DNA of 64,000 nt from positions 310,001-374,000 of the forward strand of contig WHUX01000025.1 of the NCBI GenBank assembly GCA_015179025.1, given 5' to 3'. Shown piece by piece: positions 47,265 through 59,214 of this stretch. The first letter of the stretch is position 1. Each line of letters begins with the position of its first letter. Source of the stretch: Terfezia claveryi (taxonomy: Eukaryota; Ascomycota; Pezizomycetes; Pezizales; Pezizaceae). The position numbers and the translations under genes are program-made. The notes under the pieces were generated by a model. It was not told the DNA's origin and made no database searches. It saw nothing but the letters and a program-made list of their open reading frames with translations.

Positions 47265-47626
47265 GCGATGGTATTTTTGTGATGATATGACTATTTGTAT
47301 AGTATAATGTCTTTTCCAGGATAGCAAGGGTGGATGGGGTTTGATTCTTTTACAGTTGAAGGTGCAAGACGGGGACTTAATTTCATTCGCACTCTGTGAT
47401 TCTAGACACGGGCGTTTGGTTTCCTTAGTGCGGGGAGCTGTTGGTAATGGTGGTTAAATGAGTGGTATACGTTTTATTATTTATGGGGCCTGTTCATTTT
47501 CAGAGCTTTTTACGCGTTGGTTGCTTCGGAACTCAGATACCAATTTCCTGACGAATGTATTGACACTGCAATGCTATTGAATTAAGGATATTGAAACCAC
47601 AGTACTCGACATAAACTCGACCCAAC
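47265..47626. other. Convergent 3' regions
   Basis: 362 bp between the Alba-protein stop and the p24 stop. Only 3' UTR sequence is expected. Confidence 0.6.
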
Positions 47627-48532
47627 CTAAGTAAGCTTTTGTTTGATGAAGAAATTCCTGAGATGAGACAACTGCCATGCGCAGGTTGCCCCAAGCACAA
47701 CAGTTTGAATTACTGTCCAGCGAACGACACGGGTATTAGTGGACTCGGACTGGTCGCGGAATTCGGCTTCCCTCTCCTAGACATAACCATTAGCCACAAT
47801 TCAATCGAATCCCAGGTTTACCAAGACTTCCATACCCTCTGGAAAACCTGCTCCCTTTTGATATCATGCAGCCTGGCATTCAAATCCTTCACCCTCTGAA
47901 CCAAGTCATTGATCTTGTCCTTATCCTTGCTTTCAATCTCACTGGTCTCTCCGATCGCCAGGTCAAGGTGGAGTCGGACGCCCTCTGGGTGGCTAAACCA
48001 AGAGCCTCCCGCAGAGGGGTTGGTGGCAAGGAAGCAAATGCGATGTTCACCCGAGTCAGCTGCGGTGAAGGTGAAGCGCCCTTTGTTTGACCCTTGCTGG
48101 TTTATGACTCGGTGGTCATTGTCAAACGTTTCCTATCCATAGAGCTGTATGTTAGCGGCTGCTGATCGGAATTGCGGTCAATTGGGATAACGTACATCAA
48201 CGGTAATCTGAATCTTGAGCGACGTCTGTTCCGTGAACTTCTGTGTGTGGCTGTCGTATTCTTCGGCTTTGTATTTTCCTACTCAAGGGTGCCATACAAC
48301 CATCAGCTTCTGCCAGAGCCTCCCCTCCACCTACGCAACCACCAAAATGACCAATCCTACACCAAGTGAATTCAGGTTTCGTACCAACAACTAAGGTATC
48401 CTTCGGTAACTCTTCTAAAAAGCATTTTGGAGAATTTTGGTCGATGTAGAAGTACAATGCGGACGAAGGTAGGACGTATGAAGAAAACAAGAGGACAGAT
48501 GACAAGAGTCCCCCTGAGCTTAGAGGCCGCAT
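47627..48532 (-). CDS. p24-family (alpha) cargo receptor, Erp1/TMED4-9-like
   Basis: Type I membrane protein cycling between ER and Golgi in COPII/COPI vesicles. It helps select cargo such as GPI-anchored proteins. Four exons: 48532-48385, 48278-48196, 48132-47836 and 47776-47627, total 678 nt (225 residues). A signal peptide ([17 protein letters not shown]) precedes the GOLD domain: [34 protein letters not shown] across the first junction, [19 protein letters not shown] with the second disulfide Cys, and HLDLAIGE. A coiled coil ([20 protein letters not shown]) leads to one membrane helix ([13 protein letters not shown]) and the cytosolic tail [12 protein letters not shown]. The tail has the FF and K-x-K-x-x signals used for COPII and COPI binding. 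KCF.EELP places it in the alpha subfamily. Confidence 0.92.
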
Positions 48533-49203
48533 TTCGAAGCTGGGTATTCCTGGTGAGATAGCCCGAGTTATCTTCACTGAGTCGTACTTGCCGGTAGGGT
48601 CGTAAGTCGTTAAGTAGCGTAGATATGGGTCGGTTGATCAAAGTGTTTTGTATTAAAGTTCAGTTTAGCTTGATGTCAAAGTGGCCTCTGCGACTGGCGG
48701 CTTTCTCCTATTGGTGTATCGGCTCTACCAACAGGCTAGCTTATCTGGCTAACGTCGCGTTGTTGGTCACAGTTACCCTCAACACCGCAGCCAGAGAATT
48801 TGAAGGCCACTAGAAGCCTTTATCTCTAGACTATTGGAGCTTTCCGTGAATACAACCGTGGAGGGTGTTGTGCCAACCAGACTAGACGGGCACCTAAGAT
48901 GCACTGCCCTCGTTAGGTAATCATCCACCACATGATCTCGCCAACAACTGTGATTACCGATTTGGGGTAGGCGCCGCAAGATTGTATAGTACAAGTAACC
49001 CAAGCACTTATCGATGATATATATCAATAAATCAAGAACTGATCAGAAGGGTTACCTGAATTTTCGTAACCTGCAGCTTTGCTATGCTACCTCTGGATCT
49101 TTTCGAGATTTAGATCTCCACTTCCTTTCATCCCATGGTCACAGTCATTACCCCTGCCTCCTAACTCTTTTAAGGTCCTACTAGAATTCAATAGGGAAGA
49201 TCA
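48533..49203. promoter_or_regulatory. Divergent upstream region with a dispersed-motif copy
   Basis: 671 bp between the p24 gene and the divergent unknown gene. A long-form copy of the dispersed motif occupies 48861-48885 (GAGGGTGTT then the core). No extra coding sequence supported. Confidence 0.55.
48861..48885 (+). repeat. Dispersed motif, long form
   Basis: Reads GAGGGTGTT followed by the core GTGCCAACCAGACTAG, overlapping by one base. The GAGGGTGTT flank matches the reverse complement of 18404-18419, so the similarity extends beyond the core. Confidence 0.85.
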
Positions 49204-51203
49204 ATGTCTTTAGCTACCTCTCACCGCAAGGCACCGCTGAGGACTTATGGGGGGAATAGACGAGGCCGCTTCGCCATATTTCGGGACTCCGATTATGCAG
49301 TTGCAAAGGAAGGTGAGAAATATGGAGCTGAAGCGAGAAAAGGTAAGCTCCTCAAGCTCCATTTTTGCATTCCCATCATATTTATACCCCAACAAGAATA
49401 AAAGCCTGCGTAAAATAAGGGCATGGTGGCTCCTCTTTTAGTCCCAGCCTGAGACCTGGAGGATAGATACTGATTTGCCGTTCCGCTAAAGCCAACACGG
49501 AGATTGCCCCCGAACCTTCTGTCGACGTGAAGAACAATTTAGGCATCAAAAAGCTGAAAACAAATCTCCCTAACAACGCTGTCTATGAAGGCGTGGATAG
49601 CTCAGTCGAAATTGCACAGAGAAAGCTCTTGAAAATGCCTAGCCAGGTACCGGCTTATGCTGTGGCCCGCTCACTGCCTACCGGGTCAGAGAGCAAGGAT
49701 ACCGATGTCAACATGATAATGAAGCTTAAAGAGAAGTCCACAAACGCTGTGGTTAAGCCCACGTCGACTAGAACCTTTCCTCTTCAGACACCAGCAACGC
49801 ATTCTATCAAGGCTCAAATCCCCAAGTCCCCCCCAAAGAAGAAGCCCCAGGCAGTTATATCTCTTAAACAGAGTCCTTCGCCTTCACGCCGCTGGGCAAA
49901 AGCTAGTTCAACGTGGACAGGACCGACGTTAGAAGATCAAGACTTCCCCAATATTATATCCTTATCAACTACCAGGGCACATAACAAGGGTCTCAGTATT
50001 CTCTCGGTAAACCCAGCAAGTATCACTACAGCTACCGCTCAACGGCGTGTGCACGAGTCTCCACAGAACCCTGGCATTTCTGAGCAAATATTATTGAAAG
50101 GTCCCAGCTTGAGCTTCCTAGATATGGCAAAGGAAGCTGTCACCGATAAAACCCGTGCTGTGGTAAAGTTTCTTCCCGCCCTAGTGCAACCCAAAAGAAA
50201 AAGGGCACCAAAAAAGAAAGCCAGAAGGGCGAAGGGGGAAAGCTTAGATTCTACTGTAGGGTCAAAATGGAAGGCATTTGGAAAGGATGCCAATATCAGA
50301 AGCCAGAAGTACGAGGAGGTTGTTGACCCAACCGATTCCGAGGACCTTCGTGAAGGTAATATCACACGCACTTGGAAATACTCCCCGGGTCATCGGGTTC
50401 TTGGTGCTGAGGAAAGTTACCAAAATCTCTTATACGGCCCAACATCCGAGAGCGATGCCGATGGGGTTGAAGCCAGTGTAGGCTCCCCAGAGACTTATGA
50501 AGCCAGTGATGCGGAGATGATAATGGACAATAACAGCACGTTCAAGTCCAATGCTACTCCACACTCGAAAATATCTGGGAAAAGATTGGGAAAGTACACA
50601 AAAGGTATTCATAGGCAGGAGACCTTCAATGATGATACCGAACAAGGGTTCGACGGAGATGTAGAAATGTTGACTGGGGAGGATGATTATGACCTTGATG
50701 AAAGCTCTGGGCTCAACACTAAGGACTTACGCGTATTAGATAATTCTTTACTATGGGAAAATACCCCACATACGGATTCGGATGGTGATGTTACCTTGGA
50801 GGATAGTATGGCTACAGCACAGCTGGATGTTAAGATGACGGATGTCAAAAGTAAAGTGTCTACACCTTTACATGTGAAGAAATATGATGAATTGATGGCC
50901 ATGGAGATTGAAATGGCTACGAAGAAACGAAGTCTTGAAAACTCTCCAATTCGCTCTAGCTATGGCGTCAAAAGGAAATATTCAACCGCGAGGAAGATTT
51001 CTTTGATTGCTGGGCCTCCTGGGGATTTGAGTAACCTCTCTGAGGATGAACTCTGTTCCCCCAACTATATGGTTGTACCTTTTGCTGCCAGATATGACCA
51101 GGACGAGACTCCTTCAAAAACTAGAAATATTAAAGGAAAGGTGGTGACACAAGCCACCCGGAGAATATTGAAGCCAGCTACGGACCACATGGAGACGGAT
51201 TAG
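49204..51203 (+). CDS. Basic, disordered nuclear-type protein, unknown function
   Basis: Not recognised. Exons 49204-49342 and 49492-51203 sum to 1851 nt (616 residues) with matching phase. The N-terminus MSLATSHRKAPLRTYGGNRR has an Arg-Thr-Tyr-Gly motif that recalls the start of some chromatin proteins such as WAPL, but no WAPL domain follows, so I give this little weight. Basic clusters PKRKRAPKKKARRAKGE (about residue 270) and VKRKYS look like nuclear signals. Acidic stretches (MLTGEDDYDLDESSG) alternate with them. Ser/Thr-Pro sites such as SPSPSRRW, NSPIRSS and ETPSKTR suggest phosphorylation. Mostly predicted disordered by composition. Spliced alternatives near 49314 are possible. Confidence 0.65.
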
Positions 51204-52840
51204 GTTTTGTTCCTGCTGAAATAGGATTTTGTGAACTTGTGATAGCATCAATTCCTCAGCATCTCGTTATGTTCTACAAGTGACTGTATAGAACCTGGGC
51301 TTTTCTCTTTCTTTCCTTATCTTCCTCAGAACTCCAATTTCGGACGGGAACAACCATTTTATGCTACGGAATTACTTCTCGTTATCTGAGCTGGTTATGA
51401 TTCACTTTTCTCATCCTTAGTCTTGCAGACAGAAACTGCGTTTGTATATCTTCATGGTGTAATTACTTCTTTCACGAATTGTCGACGCCTATATTTGACA
51501 CAAGTTGACAGTTTGTTCTCTTTGAGAAGCTCAAGCCTTTGTATCTATTTTCCCACCCCAAAGTTGCATTGCTAGTCCAATTGTAAAACCTCGCTTCTTG
51601 TAGAGAAATATACGTCGCTCCACATGAGCTCACTAAGATATTACTCCTTCCACCTACCGAGGCATCTTATGCTGAGGTTGTGGTTTGGTGATCATGATAG
51701 ACCTCTCATCTACGTATACGAAACTAACCCAGCAGCAATGTCGGCACACCCTCTACGGTACCGGTAGTGCAATTGCCTATTATCAACTTGCATCCTTTTC
51801 TCAATCTAAGAATGCTCATCGCAAATCCGATAACCAAATCGTAACGCTTTCACCAGACCCATGCCTATTGTAATAGTCTGGTTGGCTCCTACAGTATTTT
51901 TGCAAGAGAAATTCAGGGACTGTAACCAGCCTAGACTAACTTTCGAGCTTCTGAGACAGCCACTTCACTAGTTTATCGTCCATTCAAAGCCACTAGAAAC
52001 TAGAACCATCTCCCGCTTTGCACTTCTCTGTTGTGGGCATGGTGCGATGTGGCGAAATTGTGGGGTTACAGGGGTTGACTGGGGTAAAAGCAAGGTTCTA
52101 CGCCCAATGCGGTAGCGGGTCGTTCGGACGAAGGCGGCACGCTTCACTTCACTCGACAGCTCTTGCCTTCTAAGTTATGGGGTCTATGGGAACTCAACTG
52201 GAGAGCCCGCAACCAGACTAATGAGCCCTAAAGAGCCCGAGCAGTACATAATACATAACATAGGAGGTGATTGGGATGTTCAGGAAGGTTAGGCATCCTA
52301 ATGTGTGATTTTGAGAGCCTCAAAGCTCTGTAATTCTCTCTGTATGTAATTATAAGAGCGGGAGCTCCGCTGGGGCATAACAAGGATTTTAATGCCTTGA
52401 TGCCATGCAGGAGAGGATTGCGGCGCCAGTCATGATCAATACTATATCCTTTTAGTAGCGATCGGCCATTGCCCACCCACCCATCTCGGCTGCTTTATAA
52501 CCTGCTTCATTCCCCCATTCAACCTATCCCATTTACCATCCTACATAGTCCTGATTCTTTGTTCTTGACAAAGCTCGAGCTCTATTACCCTCATCCTAGG
52601 CCATCGAACTCTCTGGCTGGCCTCACTTGGTGTTGTCTCTCATCCAGAACATTTGAGCATACCTCAGCTGACGAGCAATTCGAAAGAGCTTCAGCTCAAG
52701 TGGTTGGTACCAATTCCTCAAGCTCTCGTTATCCTTATCCATATATGTTTCCAGTTGCTTCAAGTGAGCCCACCCACTAACCGAGCTTTACAGATATCTC
52801 CACAGATTTTCTATATCAACCCCAGACGTTATCTTAAAGC
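51204..52840. other. Intergenic, no gene recognised
   Basis: 1.6 kb. Partial dispersed-motif copies are at 51874-51887 (TAGTCTGGTTGGCT) and 52209-52220 (GCAACCAGACTA). The CT-rich part from 52490 is the promoter of the Stf2-like gene. Confidence 0.5.
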
Positions 52841-53242
52841 ATGACGCGTTCACACAAGGCCAATGACCCTGTCCACGGAGTTGAGCCCCAAGGGGCTCAA
52901 GACTCTGTTCCTCGGAACTTTGGAAAGTATGCTGCCCATACCGAGCGGGCCAAAAAGAATGGCGGGGGCAAAGCAAATTGGTAAGCCATCAAAATATATC
53001 TTTTACATACTTCTCGCTAACTGATAATTATCTATAGGGGCCGTGACGGGGACGAACTTATAGACAGTGAAGAATTCGTAATGCACAAGGCACGCCGCCG
53101 TTCAAACAGTAAAGGCCATATTGAAGATATGTTTGTTCAATCCAAATTCGAGGAACATGAAGAAGAGCCAGTTTTTCATGAACCAGTTCAGCGGGTTGAG
53201 ACCGCTAGTTCTGCCTCCTCAGAGTCTTCTGAAAAGTCCTAG
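52841..53242 (+). CDS. STF2: Stf2-like small hydrophilic protein
   Basis: Small hydrophilic protein related to yeast Stf2/Tfs1-adjacent stress proteins, first described as an ATP-synthase-stabilising factor and later linked to desiccation tolerance. Exons 52841-52980 and 53038-53242 give 345 nt (114 residues). The conserved centre PRNFGKYAAHTERAKKNGGG then KANWGRDGDELID, spliced in the middle of NWG, matches the family pattern of GKGNWG..GDE. A Ser/Arg patch (ARRRSNSKGH) and an acidic Ser-rich tail follow. No signal peptide, no membrane segment. Its level is probably stress-controlled in relatives, but nothing in this sequence shows it. Confidence 0.82.
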
Positions 53243-54271
53243 ACGGATATCAGTGTATACCATCAACGGCGTTTGATGATCATTGGGGGAAATGGGGCTG
53301 GAATATATTTTCTTCTCCTGTTTGCTCACTCGGTTCTTTATTTGATGTTAGGGTACGGGTTAGGTCCTCCTTTTCCTTTAGTTTGTAACTTACTCTCTGG
53401 ATGGGCTGCGTTTGCTTGGATTCCGTAAATTATGAATGATGCACTATGCCATCAGATCAGAGATGTGTAAACTCTCTGTGTCACTAAATTTCTAGTCTAT
53501 ATTGGCTTTTGGTGTAAGGCCTGTTGGTGTTCACCATCGATTTGGCTGGGATGTGATGGGGTCTGCAATCTAATGGTTGCAGTCACCTGGAAGGTAGTAG
53601 GAATAAATAATATTCCACCACTTACAATTATATACATCCTTATCATGCCTGGATACACCCTAGTACAGTCTGAGTCCTATCACCTCATTCCTCGTTGAAG
53701 GATCACCAAATTCCCAATGATGGAAAATGTCTTGCATACTACTGCTATATGCCCAAATCAAAGCTGAAACAACTGCATTATGACACAAGCCTACTTAATG
53801 TGTACCTAATGGGGTGGTAAAGGAACACTAATGATATGTCTCAAGTCAGAAAAGGTATTATCAGCCTAGTAAGGATGCCCAAACATATAACTTATCCAGC
53901 TCATGATACGAACAATAAAAGAGTATTTAACAAGGATAACAGGACGCTGGATATACTGCAATACTTTATGAAGTATGATATAATATCAAAAACAAAGAAA
54001 ACAGAAAGAATACCATAGATTTACATGCACCGGGGAAACAGAAATACCCTGGGCACAATTCGTGATCCACCTCATTCCCATGGCACTTCCAGTGCAATTG
54101 ATATCCGCCACCCTACCGTTCAGAGTCCATATAATGATACCAATCAATTACCCATATCGCCCAATTGCTAAAAGGAGCAGTGTATATGCCCTCTAGCCTG
54201 AATACCACTGTGTACATATCCGAGGACAGGGCCCTACTGTTTGATTCGTGAAAAACCGTTCAGGTAAATCT
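53243..54271. other. Convergent 3' regions of STF2-like and VTC1
   Basis: 1.0 kb. A 60-codon frame at 53836-54018 has no conserved feature. No repeat family recognised. Confidence 0.5.
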
Positions 54272-54807
54272 TTAGACATGGAAGAAGCGTAGGAAGAAAT
54301 TGACGATCACTGCCAAAACAAGAGCAATACACAAGAAAGTGGGCCCCAGACGATCATCAAAGTTCCCTTGTCCCCTCCTACGAATCGCTTGTGCACGCCA
54401 GTGGTAGGTCATCAAGGCATAGATCATGCCACTTAGAGCGACAAAGGTGAAGAGAAAGGAACATATACGGCCAACCTTGTCGCCGAAATTAAGAAGACCA
54501 ATGGCGAGACCGCACAGGACGACCCTGAATAACGATAATACAGCGTTAGCTGTGATTGGAGCTTCGGACAGGAGTCAGGTATAACGAACGTGAAATTTAG
54601 CCATGAGAGGAAAGTACGCTCGTTCGCGAAGAAGACTTTGGGCTCGACACGTGTGGGAAGCGCAATTCGCTTGCCTGTAATGTGAGGGGTGTTAAGTTAT
54701 GCTAACTCCAGCTCCACATTCTTCTCGGCTGTTGACACCAACAAAGAGCATAGGAAGTGGAAAGAGAGCTAACCTGGGGCTGTCTGGAGGAGAGTCTGAG
54801 TAGACAT
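54272..54807 (-). CDS. VTC1: Vacuolar transporter chaperone subunit 1 (Vtc1)
   Basis: Small membrane subunit of the VTC complex, which makes polyphosphate and passes it into the vacuole; also needed for V-ATPase stability. Three exons, too broken for a simple frame search: 54807-54774, 54674-54590 and 54524-54272, total 372 nt (123 residues). Sequence in order: [38 protein letters not shown] (the DUF202 signature), then three helices [33 protein letters not shown] and [17 protein letters not shown]. The loop [15 protein letters not shown] lies between helices 2 and 3. Length and order match Vtc1. Vtc1 family members carry a conserved Arg in helix 1 context, seen here in RVGRI. Confidence 0.95.
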
Positions 54808-55949
54808 GAGTGTAAAGTTTATACAGTCGCGTTCTCTTATCTGTATCAATGTCTGTTGTTTTCTTGTCAGTTCAGTTCAATTTTTCCCACCCGACTTGAT
54901 CAGGCGACCAAGGATGATAAGGCGAACCTTTGATGTCTGGCGTTAAGCGAAGCGATGATCTATAGATTGGGAAGGACTCAACGGCTCTTGCGACAGCACG
55001 AGACTAGGTACTTGCGGCAGGTTAGAGATGGTTCGATTCAATCTTTCGACCTTCAAGAATAGCGAAGTAGATGTCAGAGAACAGCGGGTTTAAGTCTCTC
55101 GCTCAGCCGGCCTAGCCCACCGAAGCAGCCTGCTACCCGGTTACTGGACGAATGATGGAGTGCCGATGCCGATGCGGCCTAAAAGGCATTAGAGCACCGC
55201 AAGAAGCTGCTCAAAATTTCTCGTTGCACAAGCCTAAGACTACCGATGTACTTGTTCTCCTCCGTACATCGACATCTTTCAAGTTGCTCAAGACACGCTT
55301 TGCAGTAGCCTTTTCATTGGATATTTCGTGGATTAACTGTGGGGTTTTGTGATTGAGAAATCCTTCCAAAAAAAAACCTTCATGATTGGCTTAGCCACAC
55401 CGTCGATAAAACGCAACCAGAGTAGATAAAACCTGCCCTCCGAGTTGGTGTGCATTTTCACCTAGGTAATTCTATATTTGCCACATACATTTTTTTGCGG
55501 TCTCAGAGCCGAGACCGCTTCGTTTGCAATTGTGGTGACCGTACCTACTTTCATTATACTCGTTTTAACTATGCCGAATCACCATATACTTTTACACTTA
55601 TGTACATATACACTCCGTACTTACAGGACAACACCCTCCACAGCCTCCTAGGAGGCAAAAGATTTCATGCATTGCATAAAAAGCTGAGCATACAGTATGT
55701 ACAGTACATATCTGTGCCCTAAATTATGCAGCGTTTATGCAAGCCGTATGCTTTTTTTTGGCCATCTCGCTGTACATTACGTTTATTGATGTCTATACTC
55801 GGATGAGCTGGATATTCTTTCTAAAGAGCAAAATCGGATGCTGTGAAAGTCATCCAGGAATATACAGTTAGGTGGCAATGAATTTGGTACCCCGCATAAC
55901 AGGGGGTGAGTATGCAGCATGCTTTAAACCTATAATATATATATTAAAT
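54808..55949. other. Intergenic, no gene recognised
   Basis: VTC1 promoter at left, then sequence that probably includes the missing 5' part of the copia element. No LTR pair was found by eye. Confidence 0.45.
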
Positions 55950-57960
55950 ATGTGCTAATGCAGGACTCTGATATAAGGGAGGTACTGTATCACTTATGTA
56001 GAAAGACAGTTGAAAACTACTGTCTTATATATGTATCATACAATGTAACTGATAATGGTGGTGAATATTTGGAAGCTGAAATCAAGGGCATTAGACATTT
56101 ATATACACCTCCATATTCACATGAATCGAATGGAGTTCTTGAACGATACAACCGAACTGTACAGACAATGGTCAGAGGCGACCTTCAGCCAGCACATCCA
56201 CGCCTTTGGGCAGAGGCCTGCACTGGTTGCTTATGTACGGAATTGTTAGCTTATGTACAGCGAACACCCTTTGAGATGTTGTATAATAAACTGCCTTCGA
56301 TAGACCATCTGAAACCTTAGCCAATGCTACATTCATATCTCTGAAGAGCGCAGAGTGTCAGGTAGTAAGCTCAGACCAAGGGCAGAGAATGCCATATTCG
56401 TGGGTTATACAGGAAGCCCGTCAATATACAAGGTCCAACTTGCGAACAAGCATATGTCTACAATTAAGGCGATAAATTGCACATTTTCCAAACCTACCGA
56501 ATCGATGTCTTCTGTGGAAAACAGACTTTTGATTCAACCTATGAATCAACCTTCTAATCAACCTACCGAATCGATGTCTTCGGTGGAAAACCAAACCTCC
56601 CTCATCGACGCATGCGCTTAACAACTGCTCTTGCTGTGAATGTTAATGAACCCAAAACGTTCAAGCAGGCAATAGAGTGCACGGATTCAACAAGATGGTA
56701 TAAAGCTATGCAGGATGGACTTCAGATACTGGCAGATGAATCTTTTTGGTCGATTATTCCTATACCTGCACCTGGACATAATATTGTCAGCTGCAAGTGG
56801 GTTTACAAGATTTAAAAAGGACTCTTCAGGCAATGTCACTCATAAAGCACGACTTGTTGCGCAAGGAGTTTCGAAATCTGTTCCAAAATCTTCTCTCTAC
56901 TTGTTCAGTATGATTCACCGAGATTGCTTATGGCTCTCTCAATTTAGTTAGGTTGGTCTCAACCAGATAAATTGGACATAAAAGGAGCCTTCCTTTATGG
57001 GTCGCCAGATGAAAAGATTTATATGAAGCTTCCACCTGGGTTTTTCATCACGCCTCCACAAATCTATATATGGCCTAAAACAGTCACCTAGAAATTGGTA
57101 CCAGAAAGTTACTGGAATTCTTATGTGAAACATATATGTGGACGACATCACTCTCGCCGGTAACAGCAATAAAAGAGAAAAACTCAAAGGAATCGGCCTA
57201 AGAAAGATTTGATCTAAGCGATCTAGGTCCCCTAACTTGGTTACTAGGCATTCAAATTGAATGGCATACAGCTGTGCGACCCTCTCATATTGACCAATTC
57301 AGATTTATTGAATCAACGAATGCAACCCAGTTTTTCTTCCTTTGGATCCTAACAAATATAAAATTTGTTAAAGGGTTGATCTTGCAGACGCACCACAAAT
57401 TAGACATATCATTGGCTCACTCATGTATCTTGTTATTGGTACCTGACCTGATATAGCCTTCACTGTTTCTGCTTTATCCCAATTCTCCTCAGAGCCGACA
57501 AAAAACCATATGGGTGTGCTAGATCGAACAGCGTGAACCTGTCTGGCTCGGATTATGGAGGAAACAGAAATAATCGGAAAATCAACTACGGGAATATGTT
57601 CCAGATAGCAGGCAATACAATTTTCTGGCGGTCGGTTAAGCAACGATGTGTATCAACCTCCTGAAGGTGGAGGCTGAATACATTGCACTTTCAACCACCG
57701 CAAAGCAGCAAGTATGGTTGCAGAATGCACTGGCAGAACTCCATATTGACATTTCTAGTGCCTTACACACTGATAATAATGGTGCTATTGATCTAACCTA
57801 TAACCCGCGTTGACAAAACAAAAGCAAACACATCGATATTGCCTACAATTATGTCAGAGACTTGGTAGAAACAGGCAACTAAAGCTTTTAGCAGTGGCCA
57901 GCGTCAATAATTTGGCAGATATCTGCACAGCCGCTACCACGACCTCATTTTCTGAAACTC
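55950..57960 (+). mobile_element. Decayed Ty1/copia retrotransposon (pol remnant)
   Basis: Pieces of a copia polyprotein appear in the copia order, broken by frameshifts and stops. They are the integrase core (VTDNGGEYLEAEIKGI, then PYSHESNGVLERYNRTVQ) at 56040-56180, RPRAENAIFVGYTGS at 56360-56415, and reverse transcriptase (STRWYKAMQDGLQILADESF; KARLVAQGVSK; LDIKGAFLYGSPDEKIYMKL; the YVDD box at 57135-57146; FDLSDLGPLTWLLGI) at 56680-57265. RNase H follows (VEAEYIALSTTAKQQVWLQ, then TDNNGAID and HIDIAYNYVRDLVE) at 57665-57880. Gag, protease and long terminal repeats were not recognised, so the element is truncated or very decayed. It cannot encode a working protein. Confidence 0.9.
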
Positions 57961-58371
57961 AGAGAAAAACCTCTAGGAACTAGCTGATCAGCACTCTTTT
58001 ACCTTTTCTTTTTTCGTTTTGGTTTTGGAGGTTTTAACGAGACTGGTCATGTTATTTTCCACCAGTATGTGCTGAGGAGACGAGCGAATGTCACACAGTT
58101 GTATTGTCTACGTATACGGCGCTGCTTTGGAACTACATATAGGATGGAGCTTCCAGCACTTAGAATAGTATGGAGGATAGAGATATACAGATACACACTC
58201 GTACATACTCTTGCTTGTCTGCACATATTCTCCCATATATTCTCCTTCTCTGTTAGATGAAGTGATATCAATCGACGCTTTTCCCCCACATTCACCTCCG
58301 CACACAATAACCTTTTTAACTATCATGTCCCTCAGCTGCGCTAGTAAATTCCCATTCTCTCGCAGTAACCC
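57961..58371. other. 3' flank of the copia remnant and of the secreted-protein gene
   Basis: No gene. A T-rich run near 58003-58022 may be the start of a lost long terminal repeat or its polypurine complement; not provable here. Confidence 0.4.
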
Positions 58372-59214
58372 TTAAGCGTTAGTCGGATCATGTGGATTCC
58401 ACAATGGGACATTATCCCTGCTCACTCCTATGATCTCAATCCCCAGTCCTTTATTCAGACTCCATGCCACCGTCCCCAGAATTCCATTAGACTCCGTCGC
58501 TCTCGGTACAAGGTCAAAAACCACCTTTCCCACCGGACATTTTCTTACAATTTTCTGGTAACCTCCTGTGTATTCCTCTGCTACAGCTGGAGTGTTGTAG
58601 TTATCTGGAATATTGGCGACCACGTCTGGAATGGGGTTGACGTCAGTTAGTTCCTTTGGAGGATATATAGCAAAAGTCCCGAGCTTTTGGCGCCGGCCGG
58701 GATAGTTGTTATAGGTGGTAGTGAATTCTCCGATGCGGGATGGGTATCTAGCCTCGTGGAGATCGAGGCGGGAGTATCCGTTGGCGCCGTCACCAGAGCC
58801 GAGGAAGAAGTGAAATCTATAGACTCATAGGGTTAAAATAAATCCGCACTACCTCCCTAAGTTATTCTGCACACACCTGCAATCCTTCCCTTCCGCAATC
58901 CCTGGCATCACAAAGACGTTCAATGTTCCCCACATTTGCAACTTGCCACCAGCCTTGGTATTGGGTAAAATCCTACAGAACCCTCTATTGGTGTCGTTCC
59001 CTTGCGCAATTTTATCTTTCTCGGTCATATGCCAGTCTGGAGCATCTTGCTTGTAGACGACGTTATACCTTGATGTGATGAGCGCGTTTCCTGATTTGAG
59101 TACAGGAACCCGTTTCGATTCATGGTATTGATGATTCCGTCGAATGAGAGGGAGCGGGACTGCGAGTATGAGTGCTGCGGAGAGCAGCAAGGACAGGAAT
59201 GTGAAGTGTTGCAT
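58372..59214 (-). CDS. Secreted protein, unknown family
   Basis: Exons 59214-58877 and 58816-58372 total 783 nt (260 residues). A signal peptide (FLSLLLSAALILAVPLPL) is followed by a dibasic RR at about residue 25. Splicing joins GKDCR to FHFFLGSGDGANGYSRL. Later segments are EARYPSRIGEFTTTYNNYPG, TFAIYPP, KCPVGKVVFDLVPR and the end PLWNPHDPTNA. Four cysteines (FCRI, DC, C in CRCV and KCP) could pair. The layout, an N-terminal half and a C-terminal beta-rich half after the splice, is like many small secreted fungal proteins, but I cannot assign a family. No effector claim is made. Confidence 0.72.
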
